Below, in pieces: positions 15,923-24,931 of a stretch of DNA of 64,000 bases. Location: assembly GCF_044762745.1 (NCBI RefSeq), contig NZ_JBIWEX010000005.1:62001-126000 (forward strand), read 5' to 3'. The DNA is from Psychrobacillus sp044762745. GTDB taxonomy: Bacteria; Bacillota; Bacilli; Bacillales_A; Planococcaceae. The notes below the pieces were generated by a model, which saw only the letters and a program-made list of their open reading frames with translations, was not told the origin of the DNA and did not search any database. The translations under genes were made by a program, and so were the position numbers. The stretch's first letter is position 1, and every line of letters begins with the position of its first letter.

Positions 15923-17722
15923 TCAGAGTTTTATATCCCCTGGTGCATCAATTACATATCCAATTGTCGATTCTAATTGATTGATTGGATCGTAATTACG
16001 TAAATCTTCAAAATCAAGTCCTGTGATCGCTTCGATTTTTGAAACGGGCACTTGATACGTTTTATATTCACCGTAAGCAAATTCTAAATCATCAATAAGA
16101 TTTTTTTGAGTCTGCAAATAAGCCGTTGCAGATAGGTTCCCATCCTTTTTAACAATGACAGCTACTTTCCAAAATTCTGCCGGTATTTGTACGCCTCTAT
16201 AAATAATGTCATCTACCCGAAAAACCGGTCCAGTAAAAACTGTTACTTTAAGATTCGAGTTTTCGGCATTGTCTAAAATATAATTCTCCAGATCTAGCCA
16301 GCTTTTTTGATTCAACTTACTTTGCTGGGGAGCACAATTTGTAAAATGGAACGTATCCTTATTCGCCTTTTCCGCCGAATCTCCCCAAATTGGATCGAGC
16401 CGTCGGACAAGATGTCCCCGATCAAGCGTATTATTTTTATATAATTCAGGACCGCATTGGTACTCTTTTTCAATGCGGGAATCGAGATACCACTTGTCAT
16501 TACGACCAATCTTCATCAACTGATTTCCGTCAATATTTACCACCGTATAATATGCTAAACGGCGTGATTTGCTCATGACAATTGAAAAATGCGTATAATG
16601 GAGCACATTGCTTCCGTCTTTTAACTGGACAATATCCTTTTCCAGATCAGACCGGAATAACGGATGAGGAACTTCATAATCTTCACCAAGAAATCGAGTG
16701 TCATAACCAGCCGAACCTTCGTACCATGAATCGCTTAATTCCTCAACTACCATCTCTTCAGAAGTACGACCTTGGACTTCCCACCCCTTCACAATGTCAT
16801 TTATTAATGAGTGTTGCTCATCACTCAAGTTGGCGGTTTGCTCCACGACAAACTGGATAATACTACTTATACGAATCCCTTCATTGGCAATGAATTCAGT
16901 ATGGTTCTTTGGATCTGGAACGCCTGCATGGTGGAGGCAGATTACAATCCATTCGTCATTATATACAGGTGAACCGGAGGAACCGGGCATAGTATCTGTC
17001 GAGTAGTGAACATAATCGTCAAATACATCCAAAATTTTATTTTCTCTAATCGCTACAGCTTTAGGTGCCCCTGAAGGATGTTGAATAATTGATACATATT
17101 CATCAACCAACCCTTTGCCTGTTTGCGGAATGAGGGGCAAAAACCCAAAATCACTTACTTCTGTACCATCAGCAGATACTTCCTTTATCGCGACTAATGT
17201 GAAATCAAGCTTCTGATCCGTTATAAATAAACGCTCGGGTGTTAAACGGAAGGTTTTCATCGGACGTTCGTTTAAGTCAAGATCAACTTCATAGTTGAAT
17301 TGTGCGACACTAAACTGAGCCGTCTCGTAGTTCTCCAAAACATGATTATTTGTAAGCAAGACGGAAGGTGAGACAAGAAAACCTGTAGCATGTCCAAGAA
17401 CTCTGCCTATACGATCTCGAATTTCAATTCTACAAACCGGATTGGCTGCTTGAAGACCTGCTTCAAGATAAGAAATAGGAAATAAATCATTTCGTCCAAT
17501 AATACGCTCTATAGCAAGTCCATCACGTGGATCAATAATCGCTTTACGAAGTGTAACTCGCTCAGGCGTATCTACTTCCAAAGGATTTTTAGTTTGTAGT
17601 TCACTAGCAATTCGTTCCCGTTCACTAGAACGTGCAATATAGCGCTTTAATGCTTGTTGTTGCTGCAATTCTACGAGATCCATATTAAGGTTTTGAAACT
17701 TATCAAGTCGTTTAATAGACAT
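15923..17722 (-). CDS. Trypsin-like protease fused to DNA/RNA non-specific endonuclease
   Basis: 599 residues. Residues about 95-290 are a chymotrypsin-fold protease: His127 in LLTNNHV, Asp173 in KLDFTLVAI and Ser249 in MPGSSGSPVY make a complete triad. Residues about 370-590 are a DNA/RNA non-specific (His-Me finger) nuclease: DRGHLVRR (434-441, catalytic His437) and the metal-ligand Asn462 in TNCAPQQ. The first 60 residues are charged and helical. There is no signal peptide or membrane span, so it should act in the cytosol. AAGGAGG precedes ATG 17,722. It stands alone between the toxin locus and its decayed copy, near ispA. Both active sites look intact; the biological role is unknown. Confidence 0.85.
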   Translation of the reverse strand: MSIKRLDKFQNLNMDLVELQQQQALKRYIARSSERERIASELQTKNPLEVDTPERVTLRKAIIDPRDGLAIERIIGRNDLFPISYLEAGLQAANPVCRIEIRDRIGRVLGHATGFLVSPSVLLTNNHVLENYETAQFSVAQFNYEVDLDLNERPMKTFRLTPERLFITDQKLDFTLVAIKEVSADGTEVSDFGFLPLIPQTGKGLVDEYVSIIQHPSGAPKAVAIRENKILDVFDDYVHYSTDTMPGSSGSPVYNDEWIVICLHHAGVPDPKNHTEFIANEGIRISSIIQFVVEQTANLSDEQHSLINDIVKGWEVQGRTSEEMVVEELSDSWYEGSAGYDTRFLGEDYEVPHPLFRSDLEKDIVQLKDGSNVLHYTHFSIVMSKSRRLAYYTVVNIDGNQLMKIGRNDKWYLDSRIEKEYQCGPELYKNNTLDRGHLVRRLDPIWGDSAEKANKDTFHFTNCAPQQSKLNQKSWLDLENYILDNAENSNLKVTVFTGPVFRVDDIIYRGVQIPAEFWKVAVIVKKDGNLSATAYLQTQKNLIDDLEFAYGEYKTYQVPVSKIEAITGLDFEDLRNYDPINQLESTIGYVIDAPGDIKL

Positions 17723-17933
17723 GTTTATCCTCCTTATAAAATAGATGTAGATTCGTTTCGTTCTGATTATTCTAACATTTCAGTCATTTTATTAAAAGTT
17801 ACTTTTTAAGGGGTAATTTGATATATTTTTATTCCAAAAATAAATCAAATATTACTTTAGTCATTTGAAACCTGTCTTCATTACTCTTTATCTGATCCTT
17901 TTGAGTGATAAGAACGTAGATTTTTCTGAATAA

Positions 17934-18029
17934 ATTCCAGCCACTCCTTCCCTATTCATTCCTACTAGTCCATTGAATGAAGACGGGGATTATCTGTATA
18001 CAAATGATGCAGTTTGGCTTAAGGTTTGA
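17934..18029 (+). pseudogene. C-terminal gene fragment with its own terminator
   Basis: An open stretch of 31 codons ending DGDYLYTNDAVWLKV-stop lacks a start and is followed at once by a strong terminator. It looks like the last part of a lost gene. I do not recognise the family. Confidence 0.3.
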
Positions 18030-18035
18030 GAAATT

Positions 18036-18080
18036 AAAAAAATCGCTCTGGACACTTTTGATCCAGAACGATTTTTATTT
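18036..18080 (+). terminator. Terminator behind a gene fragment
   Basis: AAAAATCGCTCTGGA pairs with TCCAGAACGATTTTTA (one mismatch) and is followed by a T-rich tail. No intact gene precedes it, supporting a deletion. Confidence 0.75.
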
Positions 18081-18334
18081 TCTCTTTCTTTATGATTAAA
18101 GATATCTTAATGAAACTCATTTTCTTACAACTCAATAGTTAAGTAACGGTTACTCCTAACATGTAGCATGTACTACTAATTGAAATATTTGATTAAATAT
18201 CATCACCGTAATAGTGAATAAGTGCTAAATAGGATATCTCTTAAATATGCCTTCTGAATCGATTATTCAATCTATTCAATATTGAATTGACCGAATAATC
18301 AGATAATGATACGATTTATTATACGGAAGATATC

Positions 18335-18395
18335 TAGATTCTTTCCTGGACCACAATGGATATGTTGCACATGTTTCTGGAACGATTGCTTCTTA
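18335..18395 (+). pseudogene. Subtilase fragment around the catalytic histidine
   Basis: One frame reads HNGYVAHVSGTIAS and then stops, matching YNGHGTHVAGTIAA of the intact ispA at 19,037 in both protein and DNA (for example TTTCTGGAACGATTGCT against TTGCTGGAACGATTGCT). The flanks do not align well. It is a decayed piece of a second subtilisin-like gene. Confidence 0.6.
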
Positions 18396-18547
18396 GGGAG
18401 TGTGAATAATGATTGCACATACACATTAATAAAAGAGCTATCTATATAATATTTTAACTTAATAAAAATGCACCTTGAATTTTGTTCATTTGCGAAGAAT
18501 GTGTGACGGATTGTTGATCATTTCCAAACGAAAGGAGGTGAAAACCA

Positions 18548-18660
18548 GTGGCAACTTACGAAATACTAAGCTTACTCATTACACTATCTGGTGGATAGAT
18601 GGATTGTTTTTATTTCGGAATCGTTGTCAGTTATCTTTTTCTTATTGCAAAAGGAGTAAC
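18548..18660 (+). pseudogene. Decayed copy of the holin-like toxin
   Basis: GTG start behind AAAGGAGGTGAAAACCA; MATYEILSLLITLSGG matches the toxin at 15,270. A four-base insertion in GGTGGATAGATGG then creates a TAG (18,596-18,598) and shifts the frame. The rest (ATTGTTTTTATTTCGG, GTTGTCAGTTATC) still aligns at DNA level, and similarity continues to a degraded terminator near 18,765. The block ATTGCACATA about 140 bases upstream is also shared between the loci. Confidence 0.7.
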
Positions 18661-19036
18661 CGTCTTTCTTCACAGCCTAGTGCTTTTTCTTCCCAACCGT
18701 TTACACCGTCACACAATGTGCAAAAGTGGTCATGATTTTGTCTTACAGTTTACTATTGTAGGACTGTGTGCTCAAACGTCTAATCCTTTGTTATTCTATG
18801 TCCCGTTTTTATAATATGATAAATTGCCGTCGGAAGTACAACTCTTTGTCATTGAATGATGGACAGGCTTGCGCATATAGGGCTTATTACAACTCACTAT
18901 GTAATTAACTTTCCATTAGTATGTAACTGGAACTAGCACTTCTAATAAAAATAAATCTATTAGTAGATTCCCCATTACAGTGACTTAATGATAACAAAAT
19001 TTTTATTAAGTTTATATTACCTTTAGGAGGTATAAA
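18660..19036. other. Toxin-copy 3' region and ispA leader
   Basis: TCATGATTTTGTCTTACAGT and AGGACTGTGTGCTCAAAC correspond to the 3' region of the first toxin locus, with the terminator stem degraded. The rest up to ispA is AT-rich and shows no gene; AGGAGG lies 7 bases before the ispA ATG. Confidence 0.45.
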
Positions 19037-20002
19037 ATGGAAAATTTTGCTCGTGTAATTCCACATGAAGTGATTGTACAAATGACGGAGGTCAATAAAG
19101 TTCCTCCAGGTGTAGAATTAATTCAAGCACCTAAGATCTGGAACAAAACAAAAGGAAAAGGTGTTACGGTAGCTGTCCTGGATACAGGATGCGATAGTAT
19201 ACATCCCGATTTACAAGAACGGATTATAGGCGGTCGGAACTTTACGGACGATGATGAAAGCAATCCTGATATATTCCTCGATTACAATGGACATGGCACT
19301 CATGTTGCTGGAACGATTGCTGCACAGCAAAACGATAATGGCGTAGTCGGAGTAGCTCCTGAAGCAAGTCTACTTATCGTAAAGGTATTGAATAAAAAAG
19401 GCTCGGGACAATATGAGTGGATTATAAATGGAATCAATTATGCCATCGAACAAAAAGCGGATATTATCTCCATGTCGCTAGGCGGTCCAAATGATATGCC
19501 TGAACTTCATGAAGCGATTAAAATGGCCATCAGTAACAATATTCTTGTAGTTTGTGCCGCTGGAAATGAGGGTGACGGTGACGATTCAACCGATGAATTC
19601 GCCTTTCCAGGCTGTTATAACGAAGTCATTTGTGTAGGTGCAATAAATCTTGAGCGCCGCTCTTCCGATTTTACCAATTCTCACAATGAAATCGATTTAG
19701 TTGCTCCCGGAGAAAAGATCCTCTCTACGTATTTAAAAGGGAAGTATGCAACGTTAAGCGGAACTTCAATGGCTGCACCTCATGCCTCTGGAGCACTTGC
19801 TCTCATAAAAAGTTTGGTGAACAACAATTTTGGTCGAGAACTTTCAGAGCCTGAGCTCTATGCCCAGCTAATTAAAAGGACCATCCCACTAGGATTCTCG
19901 CCCAAGCTTGAAGGTAACGGGCTCGTTTATTTGACGGTCATCGAACATTTGAGCGATGTATTTGAGAAAGAGAGTAAAGAGTTGGTTTTGAGTTCACAGT
20001 AA
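19037..20002 (+). CDS. ispA: Intracellular subtilisin-like serine protease
   Basis: 321 residues without signal peptide, close in length and sequence to B. subtilis IspA. The triad is Asp49 (VLDTGCD), His86 (NGHGTHVAG) and Ser244 (GTSMAAP), with Asn177 as oxyanion residue. The short N-terminal extension that keeps ISP enzymes inactive until processed is present, but its LIPY-type motif reads VIPH. It acts in the cytosol on bulk protein, typically in stationary phase. AGGAGG precedes ATG. A subtilase fragment and a toxin relic lie just upstream. Confidence 0.93.
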   Translation: MENFARVIPHEVIVQMTEVNKVPPGVELIQAPKIWNKTKGKGVTVAVLDTGCDSIHPDLQERIIGGRNFTDDDESNPDIFLDYNGHGTHVAGTIAAQQNDNGVVGVAPEASLLIVKVLNKKGSGQYEWIINGINYAIEQKADIISMSLGGPNDMPELHEAIKMAISNNILVVCAAGNEGDGDDSTDEFAFPGCYNEVICVGAINLERRSSDFTNSHNEIDLVAPGEKILSTYLKGKYATLSGTSMAAPHASGALALIKSLVNNNFGRELSEPELYAQLIKRTIPLGFSPKLEGNGLVYLTVIEHLSDVFEKESKELVLSSQ

Positions 20003-20051
20003 TATTAATAAAATGTGGTGAACTAGCAATTTTTTGGACAACTATAATCAC

Positions 20052-20090
20052 AAAACGCGGTTCTCAGATTTCCATGACCGCGTTTTATTA
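20052..20090 (+). terminator. ispA terminator
   Basis: AAAACGCGGT and ACCGCGTTTT form a stem with a short loop, followed by a T-containing tail, 50 bases beyond the ispA stop. Confidence 0.8.
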
Positions 20091-20096
20091 ACCAGA

Positions 20097-20249
20097 TTAA
20101 CGTAATAATTGAAGTACGCCTTGTAGTTGTTGGTAGGTTGGATTGCCGCTATGTCTTCCGATCATAGTATAGACTATATTTTCACCCTCAAGTGGGACTT
20201 GTAAGGACCGGACACTTCGAAAGAGCGATAGACGCCCTAAAGATTTCAT
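20097..20249 (-). other. Unrecognised 50-codon ORF ending in a flagellin-like tail
   Basis: An open frame from ATG 20,249 to TAA. It begins MKSLGRLSLFRSVRSLQV and ends YQQLQGVLQLLR. The last 12 codons match the 3' end of hag (NQQPQGVLQLLQ) nearly base for base; the first 38 do not look like flagellin. There is no good ribosome-binding site before the ATG, and local GC is higher than in the neighbours. It could be a flagellin 3' remnant joined to foreign DNA, or a small gene. Confidence 0.4.
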
Positions 20250-20299
20250 CGTCGCGGCTTAAGTTATTAGAATTGTGTGGAAACCTTGGATCTTCTAAG

Positions 20300-20448
20300 A
20301 GACGAGAATTGCAAGGTAGCAACCCATTATCAAAACATTTTTGAGACTCTAACTTTTATCATGAATCGCAAGCTATACTCTCTGAATTGCAAGATCGTAA
20401 TCTAGAATTGCAAAATACCCTCTCTAAATCGCAAATTCCCTACCCCCC
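20300..20448. repeat. Degenerate ~21-base repeat (GAATTGCAA/AATCGCAA)
   Basis: AATTGCAAG, AATCGCAAG, AATTGCAAG, AATTGCAAA and AATCGCAAA occur at nearly regular ~20-22 base spacing. Non-coding. Same style as the tracts at 985, 2160 and 14,712. Confidence 0.5.
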
Positions 20449-20490
20449 AAAAATAAAAAGACTCCAATTCCTGTTTCAGAAATTGGAGTC
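20449..20490 (-). terminator. Terminator of the chemoreceptor gene
   Basis: GACTCCAATTTC and GGAATTGGAGTC make a 12-bp stem followed on the minus strand by TTTTTATTTTT, 17 bases after the stop codon at 20,507. Confidence 0.9.
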
Positions 20491-20506
20491 GCTTCTACAC
20501 TATCTA

Positions 20507-22189
20507 TTAAATTTTAAAATGACTTACTTCTGATTGGAGTGTTTCTGCTAAATCTGCTAGAGTTTGCGCATTGGCCGTAATTTCTTCATTAGCCGCAAGT
20601 TGTTCTTCAGTAGCTGCACTTGTGTCGTTAGCACCGTCTGTAGCGATAGAAGCTAGATTTTGAACTTGTTGGACACTTTCTGTTACAGAATCAGTCATCG
20701 CATGAATTTGCTCAATTGCAGCGGAAACAGATTCCACCTTAAATACTACTTCGCCCACACCATTTTCAATTTCTTTGAACACTTGGATGGACTCCGTTGT
20801 TTTCGATAGACCTTCTTCTACTTTTGCTCCACCAGCCGAAATGGCTTTCACAGCCTCACCGGATGCAGATTGGATTAATTGAACCATCGATCCAATTTCG
20901 GACGCAGAGTTTTTCGATTGCTCCGCCAGTTTACGCACTTCTTCTGCTACTACTGCGAAGCCTTTTCCGTATTCTCCAGCACGCGCTGCTTCAATTGCCG
21001 CATTTAAGGCAAGTAAATTCGTTTGCTCCGAAATATCGGTAATAAGTGACGTGATGGATTGGATTTCATCGGAATGCTTCGCCATACTTTTCATAATTTC
21101 GGTTGTTTCATTAAACGTCGTATGTATTGTATCCATTTGGCTTGCAACGTCCGATACAACTGACGATCCCTTAGTTATAAGGTTTTGCACACCATCCGTA
21201 GATTGCAGCATCTCTTCGTTGTTTTGCGAAATTTGTCCGATACCTTGTTGTAGTTCTACGATAGATTTCACAGAAGATTCCATATGTCTCATTTGTTCTT
21301 CACTTGCGAGCATTTGACCTTCTGCTGATTTTGCGACCATTTGAGTAGATGCTAAACTTTCCTCAGAACTCGCAGAAAGTTCTTCCGCATTCGCAGCAAG
21401 TTGCATGGAAGAGTCTCGCACATTCGAGACAATATTTCGAAGATCTGAAGCCATCTTATTAAAAGCAGTTGCCATTGCGCCTACTTCATCTTTGTTTTTA
21501 ATCTTAATTAATTTCACTGCTAAGTTACCATCTGCAATTTCTGTAAGACCAGCAGTCATTTTTTGAATTGGTTTGGAAATACTTTTACTTATAAAATAAG
21601 AAACAAGCACACCAATAATTACACTTAATATAGTCAGGATAATAGTAACAATATTTGCTAGGTGTACATAAGCATCTAAATCTGTTTTTGTCTGATTCGC
21701 ATTCTGCTGTTGTACATCTTTTAATTCCGCTAAAATACCTAGAATTTCTGTGTTAAGCGCATAAGATGCGGCAGAGTATTGAGCAAAGTTCCCATTTTTT
21801 CGTTTCACTTCGATTACTTTATTATTTGATTCAAATAGTTTTACAGTTTGCGTTCGAAGGTCTTCCATTAACTTTAAAGACGCTGGATCAGATATTTTTT
21901 CGATAAGGGCTTTTGCGGAAACGGAACCTCTTTCTATTTCACTTTCTAATTTGTCAATCGAGCTTTCTTTTCCGAACATTACATATTCTAATACCGCGGT
22001 TGACATATCTTTTTGAATAATCTCAATCTCTGTAACAAGATTCACATTTTCGATGTCATCTTCAATGATGGATTTGTATTTATTTGCAATGTCAGCTGTT
22101 GCAAAAATAGATAAACCACTTGCAAGTATTAATAAAATTAATACGGATGCAAATCCAGCCCACATTTTCCTACTAATTGTAAATTTCAT
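20507..22189 (-). CDS. Methyl-accepting chemotaxis protein
   Basis: 560 residues. Membrane helix at about 10-30, a sensor of about 150 residues with four-helix-bundle character, second helix at about 178-200, HAMP domain, then a long signalling coiled coil. The conserved hairpin tip reads TDISEQTNLLALNAAIEAAR, where CheA and CheW dock. The sensor has no recognisable ligand motif. AGGAG precedes ATG 22,189. It lies behind a close paralogue, separated by a terminator. The ligand is unknown. Confidence 0.93.
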   Translation of the reverse strand: MKFTISRKMWAGFASVLILLILASGLSIFATADIANKYKSIIEDDIENVNLVTEIEIIQKDMSTAVLEYVMFGKESSIDKLESEIERGSVSAKALIEKISDPASLKLMEDLRTQTVKLFESNNKVIEVKRKNGNFAQYSAASYALNTEILGILAELKDVQQQNANQTKTDLDAYVHLANIVTIILTILSVIIGVLVSYFISKSISKPIQKMTAGLTEIADGNLAVKLIKIKNKDEVGAMATAFNKMASDLRNIVSNVRDSSMQLAANAEELSASSEESLASTQMVAKSAEGQMLASEEQMRHMESSVKSIVELQQGIGQISQNNEEMLQSTDGVQNLITKGSSVVSDVASQMDTIHTTFNETTEIMKSMAKHSDEIQSITSLITDISEQTNLLALNAAIEAARAGEYGKGFAVVAEEVRKLAEQSKNSASEIGSMVQLIQSASGEAVKAISAGGAKVEEGLSKTTESIQVFKEIENGVGEVVFKVESVSAAIEQIHAMTDSVTESVQQVQNLASIATDGANDTSAATEEQLAANEEITANAQTLADLAETLQSEVSHFKI

Positions 22190-22287
22190 GTTATAGCTCC
22201 TTTTTCCTAATAATTTCTTAAATTCGATAATTCTATAGTAGCTATTTAATTATACATTTCGAAAGGTATTTTGTCACATTATATACA

Positions 22288-22326
22288 TAAAAATAGCTTT
22301 AAATCGCATAGAACGATTCAAAGCCT
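22288..22326 (-). terminator. Terminator between the two chemoreceptor genes
   Basis: On the minus strand GGCTTTGAATCG pairs with CGATTTAAAGCT (one mismatch) and is followed by ATTTTTAT, just behind the upstream receptor gene. Confidence 0.75.
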
Positions 22327-22334
22327 TAATTAGG

Positions 22335-24026
22335 TCATTTAGAAAGTTTAAAATGACTTACATTGTTTTGAAGCTTTTCAGCAAGATCTGCTAAGACCTG
22401 AGCATTGGATGTAATTTCTTCATTTGCAGCAAGCTGTTCTTCGGTAGCGGCACTAGTATCATTTGCACCAGCTGCAGTATGAGTAGCTAACCGTTGCACT
22501 TCAAGCGCACCTTCAGAAACAGATTCAGCCATCGCTTGAATTTGTTCAATTGCTGCAGAAACAGATTCAATTTTGGAACCTACGACCCCCACTGCTGATT
22601 CGATTTCCGTAAAGACATGAAGCGATTCAGTCGTTTTCGCCAAACCAGCTTCTACTTTATCGCCACCGACCGTGATCGCTTTTACTGCATCACCTGAAGC
22701 TGTTTGTATCATTTGTACCATTTTTTCAATCTCAGATGCGGAGTTTTTCGATTGCTCTGCAAGTTTCCGTACTTCTTCTGCTACAACAGCGAAACCTTTC
22801 CCATACTCTCCAGCTCGTGCTGCTTCAATTGCCGCATTTAACGCAAGCAAATTCGTTTGCTCCGAAATATCCGTAATGAGGGCAGTAACCGCTTGAATTT
22901 CGTCTGAATGCTTCGCCATATTTTGCATAATAGCCGTTGTATCTTTAAATGTTGTATGAATCGTATTCATTTGACCTGCAACATCCGACACAACAGTCGA
23001 ACCTTTTTTCACGAGTTTCGTTACATCGTCCGCAGCATGTAACATTTCTTCATTATCAACAGAAATTTGCTCGATTCCTTGCGAAAGTTCACCCATCGAA
23101 TTCACAGAAGCGTCCATATGACGAACTTGTTGTTCACTAGTAGCCATTTGCTCTTCCGCAGATTTAGCTACCATTTGAGAAGAAGCAAGGCTTTCCTCTG
23201 AACTAGCAGAAAGTTCTTCCGCATTCGCTGCAAGCTGCATGGAGGACTCACGTACGCCAGAAACAATCTGTTTGAGATCCGCTGACATCGTATTAAACGC
23301 AGTTGCCATTGCCCCAACCTCATCTTTATTTTTAATACGAAGAGGCTCAACCGCTAAGTTCCCCGCAGCTATTTCTGATAGCCCTGCAGTAACCTTTTTA
23401 ACTGGATTTGCAATACTTTTACTGATAAAATACGCTACAGCTAATCCTAGAAGAATACTTGCTACCTCTATTATTAAAATAAGCAATTTTGCATTAGCTT
23501 CGGCATGATTAACTTCCGCTCTTGTCTTTTCCATATCATTTATTAGAAATTGCTCTATATCTTGTAAGATTTTTAGCATATCCACATTCATTGTTTTTGC
23601 TTCAGAAGTAAGTTTATTAACAGATGTATCTTTACCCTGTTTAGCAGCAATTACCTCTTCCACCTTCGCTTGATAAACTACACTTTTTCTATTTAGGTTT
23701 TCCATTATCGCTAATGTTTCTGGAGAGAATAATTTACTATGCAACTCTTCTCTTAAGCTACTTTCCAATTCCAGATTAGCACTTACACTTTGACGTGAAG
23801 TATCTGTATTGAGCAATAAATAATCTAATAAACTACGTCCCGCGTCTTTTTGGGCAATCTCAATTTGTTTCAATAGATCAAGCTTTACAACTCGATCATC
23901 CAACAAAAACCGATACTTATCACTATTATTCGAAAGTGTCATAAATGCGACAACGGAAGATACGATTAATAATAGTAATACTGCTGAAAAACCTAGCCAC
24001 ATTTTCTTCGCAATCGTAATTTTCAT
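22335..24026 (-). CDS. Methyl-accepting chemotaxis protein, paralogue
   Basis: 563 residues from ATG 24,026, chosen because AGAAGG stands before it; the frame is open to 24,059 but has no better start. Same plan as its neighbour: membrane helix near the N-terminus, four-helix sensor, second helix, HAMP, signalling domain with the same hairpin tip. Signalling domains of the pair are nearly identical, sensors much less so, indicating duplication with ligand divergence. Starts 20 bases after the NlpC/P60 gene and is probably co-transcribed with it. Confidence 0.93.
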   Translation of the reverse strand: MKITIAKKMWLGFSAVLLLLIVSSVVAFMTLSNNSDKYRFLLDDRVVKLDLLKQIEIAQKDAGRSLLDYLLLNTDTSRQSVSANLELESSLREELHSKLFSPETLAIMENLNRKSVVYQAKVEEVIAAKQGKDTSVNKLTSEAKTMNVDMLKILQDIEQFLINDMEKTRAEVNHAEANAKLLILIIEVASILLGLAVAYFISKSIANPVKKVTAGLSEIAAGNLAVEPLRIKNKDEVGAMATAFNTMSADLKQIVSGVRESSMQLAANAEELSASSEESLASSQMVAKSAEEQMATSEQQVRHMDASVNSMGELSQGIEQISVDNEEMLHAADDVTKLVKKGSTVVSDVAGQMNTIHTTFKDTTAIMQNMAKHSDEIQAVTALITDISEQTNLLALNAAIEAARAGEYGKGFAVVAEEVRKLAEQSKNSASEIEKMVQMIQTASGDAVKAITVGGDKVEAGLAKTTESLHVFTEIESAVGVVGSKIESVSAAIEQIQAMAESVSEGALEVQRLATHTAAGANDTSAATEEQLAANEEITSNAQVLADLAEKLQNNVSHFKLSK

Positions 24027-24045
24027 AATAAACCTTCTCACTTTA

Positions 24046-24810
24046 TTATTTTTCCACACTCACTGCATGAAATCGTTTAAACGACACAAAATGTTCTTTC
24101 CAATAAACAGAATCCAAACTAGCGATTTCCACACCTTTTGATCCTGCATGGATAAATTGATCATCACCTATGTAAATCCCCATATGAGAAATGCCTTCTT
24201 TATATGTATTCTCGAAAAATACTAAATCTCCAATAACCGGATTAGAAACAGTAGCACTTTGTGTAAAATAACTTTCACTACTTTGACGCGTCATATTCAA
24301 ACCAGCTTGCATATGTACAAAATGAATAAATCCACTACAATCAAAACCAGCTATCGTATTTCCTGCATATAAATACGGCGTACCTTCTAATAGTTTCGCA
24401 AGATCTACTAGCGTACTGTAAACAGCTTGTCCGCTTGCTGAAAGGGCTCTCGCTTCTAGTTCTACAGGTGCAGGAGAAGTTATGAGTGTTTCTGCCTTCA
24501 CTTGCACTGTTTGCACAACTTTTTCTATTTTTTCCTGTGTAGCAGGTTTTGTTGTTGCTACAGGTTGTGTTACTCTCGTAGGTGTTGTCGCTGTTGCTGG
24601 TTTTTGTACAACCAACTTCTGCTTCACATAAATATTATCCTTTGTGAGCTTATTCCACGTTTGCAGATCTTTCACGGAAACTTTATATGCTTTTGCAATC
24701 TTCGATAAAGTATCCCCTTTTTTTACTTCGTACAAGGCACTCGTGCTTGCAGCTGCGGTTGATACGAATGAAAACAATAAAACTGTTACTAATAGCACCT
24801 TTTTAAACAT
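24046..24810 (-). CDS. Secreted LysM-NlpC/P60 peptidoglycan endopeptidase
   Basis: 254 residues. Signal peptide at 1-22; one LysM repeat at about 26-69 (YEVKKGDTLSKIAKAYKVS); a Thr/Ala-rich linker; NlpC/P60 domain from about 130. The catalytic Cys is in AGFDCSGF and the His in SHMGIYIGDDQFIH. It cuts stem peptides in the cell wall, like LytE or CwlS. AAGGAG precedes ATG. The position ahead of the chemoreceptors suggests co-expression with motility, perhaps in cell separation. Confidence 0.9.
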   Translation of the reverse strand: MFKKVLLVTVLLFSFVSTAAASTSALYEVKKGDTLSKIAKAYKVSVKDLQTWNKLTKDNIYVKQKLVVQKPATATTPTRVTQPVATTKPATQEKIEKVVQTVQVKAETLITSPAPVELEARALSASGQAVYSTLVDLAKLLEGTPYLYAGNTIAGFDCSGFIHFVHMQAGLNMTRQSSESYFTQSATVSNPVIGDLVFFENTYKEGISHMGIYIGDDQFIHAGSKGVEIASLDSVYWKEHFVSFKRFHAVSVEK

Positions 24811-24931
24811 ATAAACACTCCTTCTATTAGACTAGTAATTTTACTATAGCATTTATTTGATATTTTCACACTATTAATTTTGTGAATTTATTGCCTGGGA
24901 AATAGAATTTATGAATTTTTACTTCTATGTA

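Noticed and set aside
15720..15980. 86-residue plus-strand frame before the protease-nuclease gene
   Set aside because: No ribosome-binding site, runs into the opposite gene's 3' end, composition typical of random AT-rich DNA.
985..20448. CRISPR array
   Set aside because: The ~21-base periodic tracts are degenerate, have no constant repeat with unique spacers, and no cas genes are present.
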